Made by a program: the position numbers and the translations under genes
Notes under the pieces: model-generated
Database searches by the model: none
The model's input: only the letters and a program-made list of their open reading frames with translations
What the model was told of the DNA's origin: nothing
Origin: Akkermansiaceae bacterium
GTDB lineage: Bacteria; Verrucomicrobiota; Verrucomicrobiia; Verrucomicrobiales; Akkermansiaceae
Direction of reading: 5' to 3'
Assembly: GCA_903888515.1 (NCBI GenBank)
Contig: CAISTY010000200.1
Coordinates: forward strand, 1-41,774
Length of the DNA stretch: 41,774 bases
In this document: in pieces, positions 33,830 through 41,774 of the stretch
How the letters are laid out: every line of letters begins with the position of its first letter
Numbering within the stretch: the first letter of the stretch is position 1

Positions 33830-33959
33830 ACCACGGGCTAATTGCCTGGATCCCTCCGGGATCATGAAGATCCAACTTTGCTACCAGCCAATCCATGAAG
33901 GTATTGGACTGAAGGATATTTTCCCAATCCCGGAGGGATTGCAGCCATTAGCCCGGGGT
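33830..33959. repeat. Large inverted-repeat extragenic element
   Basis: The arms are 33-bp: 33830-33862 and 33927-33959 are near reverse complements, including the core CCCTCCGGGAT / ATCCCGGAGGG. The flanking 33786-33829 and 33960-34003 carry further GGGGTC/GACCCC matches. Non-coding frames through it read AAIPPGL and similar phrases that recur as spurious proteins in related genomes, which points to a dispersed intergenic repeat. The stretch 33634-33829 holds only another small hairpin (AACAGGC / GCCTGTT, 33669-33687) and no gene. Confidence 0.55.
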
Positions 33960-34179
33960 CGAGACCGCAACGCGGCTGAACACCCCGGGGTCGTCGTGGA
34001 TGATTGAATCCGACCCCGACAGCGGGTCGCAGATGACTCCGGATAAGCCCGTAAGCCTCAATCGAGTGGTTTTCTGCAAGCCGTGACACAGGATTCAGGC
34101 AAGCAGCTTCCTTGACGGCATAACCCAGTCTTGCCGATCTACCTCTTACAGTCACGCTTTTTGTTGAAATGCGATACTG

Positions 34180-34207
34180 CTGACCCCATAGATCTGACCC
34201 CATAGAT
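34180..34207. repeat. Exact 14-bp tandem duplication
   Basis: CTGACCCCATAGAT occurs twice head to tail. It lies in 34004-34361, which has no supported gene. The cause is unknown; slippage or an insertion-related duplication would both give this pattern. Confidence 0.6.
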
Positions 34208-34361
34208 CCTCTACAGGACCCGCGACGGAGGACTTTCTTGGAAAATGGGCGCGAAAACTTCGCCGCAGCTGTTGACAACGCGCCCCGGTCACCATGAAAG
34301 CGCTCAAATAAGGGGATCGAGGCATTCCTGTGGGGTGGGCAACGGGAGGCAAAACGCAGTG

Positions 34362-34937
34362 CTAACGAGTCTCGAGATTATAAAGGCGAGTCTTCGCCCG
34401 GTCAAGTCTTTGCACGGCCACATCATAATTGGTCTGAGCCTTCGATATTTGGTCTATGTGTCCCGCGCGGAAGAAGACATTAGTTGCGTCCTTAAGCAAG
34501 CCGCTCGGACGGATTACGCCATTGATGACAGAATCGGTTACGACACTCGCGTCTTGTGCTCCGCGAAGTTCCTTTTGCGCTGTTTCGTACGCGGAAAGTG
34601 CCTCATCGTATTCAGCACGCGCTTGGTCATATTCGCTCCGGGGCGCTGAAGTTGAGACAGTGGTTGTGGGGCCAATGATGATCGTTGGCTCTGTAGAGCC
34701 AGTGATTGGGGGGATTGGAGTCGAACCTATTGCAACGACCGAGTAGTCGTTTGGGTTGTGCGGATTGGCCCAAGTATAACCATCGTCTGGGTGCAGTTTG
34801 CCTTCAGTGGTTGTGTGAACATTTGATGGAGGAGTATTTGCTGTAGAAGTATCAGCAGGCACGGCACAGCTTTGAAGCATTAGGATGATGGCAACGTGCA
34901 TGGTGGAAGCTATGTAGAGTGTTCGTGTTGATTTCAT
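34362..34937 (-). CDS. Putative lipoprotein with C-terminal coiled coil
   Basis: 191 residues starting MKSTRTLYIASTMHVAIILMLQSC. The Cys at residue 24 follows a LMLQSC lipobox, so a lipid anchor is likely. The middle is Thr/Pro-rich and low complexity; residues about 100-190 form a heptad-rich helix (EYDQARAEYDEALSAYETAQ, later NYDVAVQRLDRAKTRLYNLE). No domain is recognised. Base composition is lower in GC than the flanking genes, hinting at accessory DNA. It stands alone in a gene-poor stretch. Confidence 0.6.
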   Translation of the reverse strand: MKSTRTLYIASTMHVAIILMLQSCAVPADTSTANTPPSNVHTTTEGKLHPDDGYTWANPHNPNDYSVVAIGSTPIPPITGSTEPTIIIGPTTTVSTSAPRSEYDQARAEYDEALSAYETAQKELRGAQDASVVTDSVINGVIRPSGLLKDATNVFFRAGHIDQISKAQTNYDVAVQRLDRAKTRLYNLETR

Positions 34938-35856
34938 TGGAATTATTGTTGGTTAGTTGTGATTTCTTCGTAAGAGGCGGACAAGAGGCCCGACTGCCAT
35001 GAAATTGCTTTTCGCGCACCTTCACATGAAGTGTTCAGGAAGAAGGATGCTGGCGTGACAGGCTGTGGGAAATATTTCACATGTGCGGACACATGTACGG
35101 TGGAGATTTGCCCTGCGGTCACCGCGTGATATGACCTGGCCTGCGTGGCAGGACGGGATCACGATGTAGGTTGCGGACCGCCTGATTCGAGACTCATGAG
35201 CGCGGTGCCAAACATCCCCGCGCATCTGAACCGGAGTTCGCTCCGGTATTGCTCGATTTGTTGGTCATTGAGAACCGGACTGAGCCGTTGGACTTTCGCT
35301 TCAATGCGGCTACGGGGGTCGGGGGACAGGTCGTCAGTCAGAAACCTGGCAAATCGCTCGTGATATTTGACAGTTTCTGGGGCAAAGCCGATCCTGCTAT
35401 GGCGGCAAAACGAGTGTCCTATGCCGTCCAAGTGTACGGCAACTGGGTACGGGTATTCCGCGAGCGCATCCTGATGATCGAGGCTGAAGACCTCCAACGT
35501 GGCAACGGCACGCTGTTTTTTGACAGGCTCAAGGTGCTTGGCAGCCTTTACGAAGTGCGTCTCCGCGTGCGGTGATGAGTTTCACAGGCAAGCAGTGTGC
35601 GGAGGTGGTCGGGGACAAATGGTTGACCGAAGTGCGGAGTATGCCGTCCCGCAGTCAATGACCGCATGAGAGTGTATTCAACTAACCCGGGCGCGCATTG
35701 TTATAGCATGCCAGGACATTGAAATTCAAGGACACCACACGGCACCCTTGGTTAGGGGGGCAATTTCAGGACGCTTACGTTATTGGCGGGCACCTCAAGC
35801 ATATTCTGGTATTTTCGGCGACTGCCGGGCATGTGCTCTTCGGAAGCGGGGGGATG
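34938..35856. other. 919-bp gap without a convincing gene
   Basis: Two overlapping open frames exist (minus 35159-35559; plus 35249-35575) and neither has a good start or recognised domain. The minus one begins without an ATG but its last 55 residues, RSRIEAKVQRLSPVLNDQQI onwards, look somewhat protein-like, so a decayed gene is possible. At 35079-35096 an inverted repeat ACATGTG, loop CGGA, CACATGT is present. Nothing else was identified. Confidence 0.4.
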
Positions 35857-38800
35857 CTACGGATTCGTCACTTTCAGTCTCATGTAGAGTTGCGGTTTGG
35901 TGCCGATGGGCACGCTGAAGGTGTGTTGGGGCTGAGTGCCGGTGTCGGCAACCGGAGTCCAACTGCCGGGCAGAAGCGTCTGGCTCCACTCCGCGCCGTA
36001 TGCAATGCCGCTGACGCCGGTCGGTTGGGTGAAGGTGATCACCAGATTACCCCCTATTTTCTGTGGCTCGGGCAGCGTTCCGGCACTGTTCTGTTTCGGG
36101 CTCAGGCCGAAGGCGAATTCGAGCAAGTTCGGGATGCCGTCCTTGTCGAAGTCATTGAGGTCCGCTCCATCCCCGCTGTTGTCGATACTGCCGAACCACG
36201 TCCAACGCCAGTTCTCTTGCACGGTCAGGCCTGTGCCTATTAGCGTAATGTCGAACGGGTTCTTATCCGCATCGTTGCTGGCGATGTGGAGGGTGGCAGT
36301 CTTGGCTCCGGCGCTGGTGGTTGCGAAGCGCACCGTGAAGGTGGTGCTGCCGCCCGGAGTGACTGGTGCGCTCGGGTCGGTCGTCACTGTGAAGTCGTAA
36401 GCGTCGGCACCGTCCTTAATAATAATCAAACCGGAGAGGTCCGCTGTGCCGGTATTCCTGATCGTGAAGGTGATGTCGGTGTTCGAGCCTACGGCCACCG
36501 GACCGAAGTCCTTGGAACCGCCGTCGGCGATGTTCGTGCCTTCCTGTTGCTCTACAACGATTTTGGGAAGAGCCGGTTGCAGCAATGTAGCTTTGCTTAA
36601 ATATTCATCGCAAATTTCTTGATTACCAAGAACAGTGCCACGCCATACCTTGAAATCATGTAGATAGCCTACAAAGGCCTGGCCACCCCAGCGGGTACTC
36701 CCGATGACGGTGGAAACCGCTGAGCCGGGGCTGCCTGCCGTTCCTGTGCCAGTCGGCACCCCGTTGACATACACCTTCAGGATGCCGCCGTTTTTCGTCA
36801 CGGCGACATGCTGCCAGGTGCTGGAGGGCACGTTTGACACCGAGACACGATTGGCATCTCCCACTCCATACTGTGAAAATATCTCGTTACCTACCGAATT
36901 GTGCTGCAAGAACAAATAACCCCAACCGGTTGACCGCTCCCAAAACAATCCTTGGCTGGTCGTTTGAGTCGTCGAGCCGGTCCGCTTCATCCAAAGTGAG
37001 ATGGTTCCGTTGTTCGCGCCCAGCACGGTTCCCGACCTGTATAGATAGGGGTAATCGCCGTTAGGCGGTGTGCTCTTGTTGGTGGACCCTCCATTGCTGC
37101 CAGTGCCGTCGAACCATGCCACATACAATCCGTTCAAGGTCGCCGGTTTTACCTGGTTGGTGGCATTGTTTTGGGTAAGCGAAAATGCGCCGGCACTGTC
37201 CTCAAGAACGTTCCCCGTGACGAACCACCGCGCAGTTGGCGGAGGGACATTAGCAGGGCCGACCATGACCGAAAAATTCTGCGTCGCGTTGGGTGCCGTC
37301 CCGTTTGACGCAGTGATTTCGCCGGTGAAATTACCAACTGCCGCGGGTGTGCCGGAAATATACCCAGTCGGGCTGAGGATTAGACCAGTGGGCAAAGCCC
37401 CAGTAGTGACGGTGAAGATGATCGGTGCGCTGCCCGATGCTGTGCAAGTGTGATTATAAGCGGTGCCCACCTTGCCGGTGGAGGGCAGTGCCATACTGGT
37501 GAAAATGGGGGGCAAGTTAACCGTGACAATCGCTGTGTTGGAGTTGGCACTGGTTCCGATCTCGCTGGAAGCCCTGACCCGGTAATAGTAAACCGTGGTG
37601 GGGTTTAGCCCCGCAACCATGTGACTGAGGGTGTTGCCGACATCCAGGTCCGCATAACCGCTCACATGGGAACTGAAGCTGGCGTCAGTTGAGACGTCCA
37701 AGCGGTAGTCCGTGGCACCGGCTGAGGCTGTCCAGTTAGCTGTGAAACCACTTGCGCCCAAGTCCGTCGCCATGCCGGCCACAGGAGCAGAGGGCGGCCG
37801 TAGCGTTCCATGCACGCGGAAGCAAAAATCCCATGGGTGCATAGTCCATGCATTCCAAGCGGTCAGATCGCCACCAACTGAGCTGATGATGGCATTGTAG
37901 CCCTGGCCTTGTTCATACAGGTCTTCTCCCGGCGCCCAACCGAGCACGCCCGTGGAGACTTCCAACACTTCGCCATCCACGACGTAGCACGTGAATATGA
38001 GGTCCTCATTGGCATCAATCAGTTCATTGACCACAAACTCCGCCCAGCCACCGGCAAAGGTCGCCGGTAGTTGCGTATAGTACGTGTTGCGAACCGCACC
38101 GTTCAATTCCCGGACATCGAGCGCAAGCGTAACTGCGTGTCCCACCCCTGTCGGATTGGCAGCATAGTCGAAGCGACCGCTCAACCGGAATGCGAAGGAC
38201 TCAAGGACTAGATTCTGGTCAAAGTGGATACTCTGTCCAACTCCGACGTTCCGTGGCTTGATGCCCGCTCGGTTGTCCCCACCAATCCATTTTGATGCGT
38301 TGATTTCGGCAAACTCAAACGTCCATCCATTAGTAGAGAAGTTTGCTGTTACGCTTTTGTCGCCGTTCATCGTGATGGTGGTCGGGTTGGCATCGCCAGT
38401 GAGCGATCCGCTCCACTGGGTGAACTCTGAGTCAACATCGGCCAGCGCCTCGAGAGGCACGGTTGTGTTGGCGGCGAAGTATCCTGACCAAGGCAGTGAA
38501 CGCAGCGTTCCGTTGACGCGCACCTGGCCGCTGCCGGAACAGGCGATGTTGAGCGTGTAGCTGGGATGAATCGTGATCGTCAGGACGGCGCTGCCGGTGC
38601 CGCCTGCATTGGTTGCGCCGATGGTGACATCGTAGGTGCCTGAGCCGGTCGGAATGCCGGAAATCAAGCCAGAGGAGGTGTTGAGGGATAGCCCGGCGGA
38701 CAAGTCAATTGAGGCATAGCTGGTTGGGTCGTGCGATGCAGTGATTTGGTAGCTGAAGGATTCGCCGACCAGACCAACTGCGGTGAGAAGGCCGGTAATT

Positions 38801-41774
38801 ACGGGCGCAGGGGGATTGATCGTGATGGTAAGGTTCTTGGTGCCGGTGCCTCCCGCGTTGGTCGCACTGATTTGTACGCTGTAGGAGCCTGCGGTGGCCG
38901 GGAGACCCGTGATCAGTCCAGTCGAGGTATTTACCGAAAGACCGGCGGGCAATCCGATCGCATTGAAGCTGGTCGGACTGTCGGTTGCCGTGATTTGATA
39001 TGTGAACTCATCGCCTACACGCCCGATTGCACCGCCACTGCTGCTTACCAAGGGGGCAAGTGGGTTGATGGTGATCGTCACCGTCTTGCTGCCGGTACCG
39101 CCCGCATTGGTCGCACTGACCGTCGCAGTCGAGGTTCCAGCAACCGTCGGGGTGCCGGAGATCAGACCGGTCGAGGTGTTCACCGAAAGTCCAGACGGCA
39201 GCCCGCTCGCCCCGTAGCTCGTCGGGCTGTTTGAAGCCGTGATCTGGTAACTGAAGGCAACTCCCACATGGCCCTGCGCGGTGGCCCCGCTGCTCACCGT
39301 CGGGGTTGCCGGGTTGATGGTGATGGTCACCGTCTTGCTGCCCGTGCCACCCGCATTGGTTGCGCTGACCGTTGCCGTCGAGGTTCCTGCGATCATGGGT
39401 GTGCCGGAAATCAGCCCGGTCGCGGTGTTCACCGATAATCCGGCCGGCAGACCGTTAGCGCCGTAGCTGGTCGGACTGTTGGATGCCGTGATCTGGTAGC
39501 TGAACGCCACGCCCACCTGGCCCGGTGCCGTGGCCCCGCTGCTGACCACCGGCGCGGCAGGCTGGCTGATGGTGATGGTCACCGGCTTGCTGCCCGTGCC
39601 GCCCGCATTGGTCGCGCTGACTGTCGCCGTGGAGGTTCCCGCAGCCGTCGGCGTGCCGGAGATCAGGCCGGTCGAGGTGTTCACCGAAAGTCCGGACGGT
39701 AGCCCGCTCGCGCCGTAGCTCGTCGGGCTGTTGGAAGCCGTGATCTGGTAACTGAAGGCAACTCCCACCTGGCCCGGCGCGGTGCCGGAACTATCGATCA
39801 CTGGTGCTGCCGGAGGACTGATCGTGATTGAAACCGTCTTGCTGCCAGTGCCTCCCGCATTGCTGGCACTGACCGTCGCCGTCGAAGTTCCCGCAGCCGT
39901 CGGCGTGCCGAAGATCAGGCCGGTCGAGGTGTTCACCGACAATCCAGACGGCAGCCCGCTCGCGCCGTAGCTGGTCGGGCTGTTGGAAGCGGTGATCTGG
40001 TAACTGAACGCCACCCCCACTTGGCCTGCCGCCGTGCCGGAGCTGCTGACCACAGGGGCCTGAGGATTGATGGTGATCGTCACCGTCTTGCTGCCGGTGC
40101 CGCCCGCGTTGGTTGCGGTGACTGTGGCCGCCGCAGTCCCGACGGTCGTAGGCGTGCCGGATACGAGTCCGGTCGAGGTGTTGACCGACAGCCCGGCAGG
40201 CAGGCCCGACGCACCGTAGTTCGTCGGATTGTTGGAAGCCGTGATCTGATAGGTAAACGCAACGCCCACCTTGCCGGTAACGTTATCCGCACTGTTCAAC
40301 ACGGGGGTTGCCGGGTTGATGGTGATCGTCACCGTCTTGCTGCCAGTCCCACCCGCGTTGGTTGCGGTGACTGTGGCCGCCGAAGTCCCGACAGTCGTCG
40401 GGGTGCCGGATACGAGTCCGGTCGCGGTGTTGACCGCCAGCCCGGCAGGCAGGCCCGAGGCACCGTAGCTCGTCGGGTTGTTGGAAGCCGTGATCTGGTG
40501 GCTGAACGCCACTCCCGCCTGGCCCGTCGCCGTAGCGGCGCTGTTCACCACAGGGGGAGCTGGGTTAATGGTGATGGTGACGGTCATGCTGCCCGTGCCA
40601 CTTGGATTGGTGGCGCGGACGGTGGCCGAGGAAATTCCCGCCGCGGAGGGAGTGCCGGAGATCAGTCCGGTGGAGGTGTTGACCGACAGGCCGGCAGGCA
40701 GTCCCGAGGCACCGTAGCTCGACGGGCTGTTGGAGGCTGTGATCTGGTAACTGAAGGTCACGCCCACTTGACCCGTTGCGGTGGTCGCGCTGCTCACCAC
40801 AGGAGCGGGAGGATCAATTGCAATCGCCACTGTCTTAGTGCCGAAGCCTCCGGCATTTGTTGCTGTGATCGTCGGCTCCCAAACGCCGGCGGTTGTCGGA
40901 ATTCCCGATATGAGGCCGGTCTGGGAATCCAACGTCAACCCGGGAGGTAATCCGGTTGCGCCATAGCTAGTGGGATTGTTGGAAGCGGTGATCTGGTAGC
41001 TGAAGGCCACACCCACTTTCCCGATCGCTGTGTTAGCACTACTTATGACTGGAGCAGCGGGAATTATCGAGAAGGTGACCGTCCTACTGCCTGTGCCGCC
41101 CGCGTTGGTGGCGCTGATGGTTGCGGCAGAAGTTCCTGCGGCCGTGGGCGTGCCGGAGATCCGCCCGGTCGAGGTGTTCACCGAAAGTCCAGACGGCAGC
41201 CCGCTCGCGCCGTAGCTGGTCGGGCTGTTGGATGCCGCAATCTGGTAGCTGAAGGCCACACCCACCTGCCCGTTCGCAGCGTTGGCGCTTGTAACTACTG
41301 GTGCCGGAGGTGGGCTGATCGTGATGGTCACCGTCTTGCTGCCCGTACCACCCGCATTGGTCGCGCTGACCGCCGCCGTGGAGGTGCCTGCGGCCGTGGG
41401 CGTGCCGGAGATCAGGCCGGTCGAGGTGTTGACCGACAGCCCGCCCGGCAGCCCGCTCGCGCCGTAGTTGGTCGGGCTGTTGGAAGCCGTGATCTGGTAA
41501 CTGAAGGCGACGCCAACCTGGCCCGTCGCCGCGGCCCCGCTGCTCACCACCGGGGCTGCCGGACTGATGGTGATAGTCACCGTCTTGCTGCCCGTGCCGC
41601 CTCCGTTGGTCGCACTGACCGTTGCAGTCGAGGTGCCTGCGGCCGTCGGCGTGCCGGAGATCAGGCCGGTCGAGGTGTTGACCGACAGCCCGCCCGGCAG
41701 CCCGCTCGCGCCGTAGTTGGTCGGGCTGTTGGAAGCCGTGATCTGGTAACTGAAGGCGACGCCAACCTGGCCCG
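35857..41774 (-). CDS. Giant secreted repeat protein (He_PIG array, Fn3, LamG, anchor-type domains), 5' end outside window
   Basis: At least 1,970 residues are visible and the frame is open to the right edge. From N to C: one cut and twelve complete He_PIG Ig-like repeats of about 83-84 residues (38570-41774); an InlB-B-like repeat (38330-38560, FTQWSGSL then VTANF); a beta-rich domain (37800-38330); an Fn3 domain (37510-37800); a divergent He_PIG repeat (37260-37510); a LamG/concanavalin-like domain (36600-37250); a HYDIN/choice-of-anchor-D-like domain (36230-36570); and a C-terminal region with DFDKDGIPNLLEFAFGLSP, a calcium-binding-like signature frequent at the ends of verrucomicrobial surface proteins. 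An adhesin or carbohydrate-binding surface role is inferred. No signal peptide is visible because the start is missing. Confidence 0.88.
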   Translation of the reverse strand, partial: GQVGVAFSYQITASNSPTNYGASGLPGGLSVNTSTGLISGTPTAAGTSTATVSATNGGGTGSKTVTITISPAAPVVSSGAAATGQVGVAFSYQITASNSPTNYGASGLPGGLSVNTSTGLISGTPTAAGTSTAAVSATNAGGTGSKTVTITISPPPAPVVTSANAANGQVGVAFSYQIAASNSPTSYGASGLPSGLSVNTSTGRISGTPTAAGTSAATISATNAGGTGSRTVTFSIIPAAPVISSANTAIGKVGVAFSYQITASNNPTSYGATGLPPGLTLDSQTGLISGIPTTAGVWEPTITATNAGGFGTKTVAIAIDPPAPVVSSATTATGQVGVTFSYQITASNSPSSYGASGLPAGLSVNTSTGLISGTPSAAGISSATVRATNPSGTGSMTVTITINPAPPVVNSAATATGQAGVAFSHQITASNNPTSYGASGLPAGLAVNTATGLVSGTPTTVGTSAATVTATNAGGTGSKTVTITINPATPVLNSADNVTGKVGVAFTYQITASNNPTNYGASGLPAGLSVNTSTGLVSGTPTTVGTAAATVTATNAGGTGSKTVTITINPQAPVVSSSGTAAGQVGVAFSYQITASNSPTSYGASGLPSGLSVNTSTGLIFGTPTAAGTSTATVSASNAGGTGSKTVSITISPPAAPVIDSSGTAPGQVGVAFSYQITASNSPTSYGASGLPSGLSVNTSTGLISGTPTAAGTSTATVSATNAGGTGSKPVTITISQPAAPVVSSGATAPGQVGVAFSYQITASNSPTSYGANGLPAGLSVNTATGLISGTPMIAGTSTATVSATNAGGTGSKTVTITINPATPTVSSGATAQGHVGVAFSYQITASNSPTSYGASGLPSGLSVNTSTGLISGTPTVAGTSTATVSATNAGGTGSKTVTITINPLAPLVSSSGGAIGRVGDEFTYQITATDSPTSFNAIGLPAGLSVNTSTGLITGLPATAGSYSVQISATNAGGTGTKNLTITINPPAPVITGLLTAVGLVGESFSYQITASHDPTSYASIDLSAGLSLNTSSGLISGIPTGSGTYDVTIGATNAGGTGSAVLTITIHPSYTLNIACSGSGQVRVNGTLRSLPWSGYFAANTTVPLEALADVDSEFTQWSGSLTGDANPTTITMNGDKSVTANFSTNGWTFEFAEINASKWIGGDNRAGIKPRNVGVGQSIHFDQNLVLESFAFRLSGRFDYAANPTGVGHAVTLALDVRELNGAVRNTYYTQLPATFAGGWAEFVVNELIDANEDLIFTCYVVDGEVLEVSTGVLGWAPGEDLYEQGQGYNAIISSVGGDLTAWNAWTMHPWDFCFRVHGTLRPPSAPVAGMATDLGASGFTANWTASAGATDYRLDVSTDASFSSHVSGYADLDVGNTLSHMVAGLNPTTVYYYRVRASSEIGTSANSNTAIVTVNLPPIFTSMALPSTGKVGTAYNHTCTASGSAPIIFTVTTGALPTGLILSPTGYISGTPAAVGNFTGEITASNGTAPNATQNFSVMVGPANVPPPTARWFVTGNVLEDSAGAFSLTQNNATNQVKPATLNGLYVAWFDGTGSNGGSTNKSTPPNGDYPYLYRSGTVLGANNGTISLWMKRTGSTTQTTSQGLFWERSTGWGYLFLQHNSVGNEIFSQYGVGDANRVSVSNVPSSTWQHVAVTKNGGILKVYVNGVPTGTGTAGSPGSAVSTVIGSTRWGGQAFVGYLHDFKVWRGTVLGNQEICDEYLSKATLLQPALPKIVVEQQEGTNIADGGSKDFGPVAVGSNTDITFTIRNTGTADLSGLIIIKDGADAYDFTVTTDPSAPVTPGGSTTFTVRFATTSAGAKTATLHIASNDADKNPFDITLIGTGLTVQENWRWTWFGSIDNSGDGADLNDFDKDGIPNLLEFAFGLSPKQNSAGTLPEPQKIGGNLVITFTQPTGVSGIAYGAEWSQTLLPGSWTPVADTGTQPQHTFSVPIGTKPQLYMRLKVTNP
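38570..41774. repeat. Tandem 249-255-bp repeat array inside the surface-protein gene
   Basis: Twelve complete units and one cut by the edge, each coding one He_PIG domain, keep strong DNA similarity. The two units at the right edge are identical for 125 bp (41401-41525 against 41650-41774), an offset of 249 bp. Units toward the C-terminus (38570-39060) are the most divergent. The pattern implies recent expansion from the N-terminal side. Confidence 0.9.

Noticed and set aside
33783..34278. Open frames on both strands (about 74 and 138 residues)
   Set aside because: They run through the inverted-repeat element; their phrases are typical spurious translations of a dispersed repeat.
35159..35575. 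Overlapping frames in both directions in the 919-bp gap
   Set aside because: Neither has a good start, ribosome site or recognised domain; kept only as a possible decayed gene.
40021..40950. 309-residue open frame on the plus strand
   Set aside because: It is antisense to the He_PIG repeats; the same Arg/Gly-rich pattern recurs with the repeat period, as expected for a shadow frame.
38570..41774. CRISPR-like or satellite DNA
   Set aside because: The 249-255-bp period is a whole number of codons and encodes one Ig-like domain per unit.

Overview
The window reads as about 42 kb of chromosome from a moderately GC-rich member of the Verrucomicrobiota, probably Verrucomicrobiales (Luteolibacter/Haloferula/Akkermansiaceae-like). 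This is inferred from the gene types, not from a marker search: very long secreted proteins with degenerate helical repeats, a giant He_PIG/LamG surface protein with a verrucomicrobial-style C-terminus, a six-domain ribosomal protein S1, and short tandem or hairpin repeats between convergent genes.

Layout. 1-113 is the tail of a probable transposase. 224-6863 holds two tandem, 4-bp-spaced paralogous exported proteins of more than 1,000 residues. 7147-9968 (minus) carries an aspartate-type aminotransferase, trpD and a beheaded cytochrome b fragment. 10240-14637 has a small lipoprotein (+), then a minus-strand run: a family of exported unknowns, a MaoC-like hydratase, a transposase remnant, a spermidine-synthase-like protein and a methyltransferase with regulatory domain. 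rpsA (14917-16623) is followed by a 97-bp tandem repeat that ends in a perfect hairpin and meets a convergent zinc-ribbon/TPM-like membrane protein. 18747-25014 is a plus-strand run: SSS symporter, FKBP isomerase, membrane HD phosphohydrolase of PgpH type, ybeY and a PatB/MalY-type C-S lyase. 25138-27558 (minus) is a HerA/FtsK-class ATPase. 27762-33423 is a candidate catabolic cluster: a URO-D-fold enzyme, an NCS1 permease, an overlapping 57-residue two-helix membrane protein and an exported glycosidase-like protein, behind a strong palindrome. 33424-35856 is a gene-poor, repeat-rich stretch with a lipoprotein. From 35857 to the right edge runs a minus-strand giant surface protein whose 5' end lies outside the window.

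How the genes work together. The housekeeping parts are conventional: aminotransferase with trpD for amino-acid metabolism, S1 for translation initiation, PgpH-like plus YbeY as in many bacteria. The parts most worth following are the URO-D/NCS1/small-protein/glycosidase cluster, an uncatalogued 105-bp inverted-repeat element at 33529-33633, the hairpin-forming tandem repeats between convergent genes, and a genome-style word bias in which the rare leucine codon TTA appears almost only inside GTTAG in most genes.
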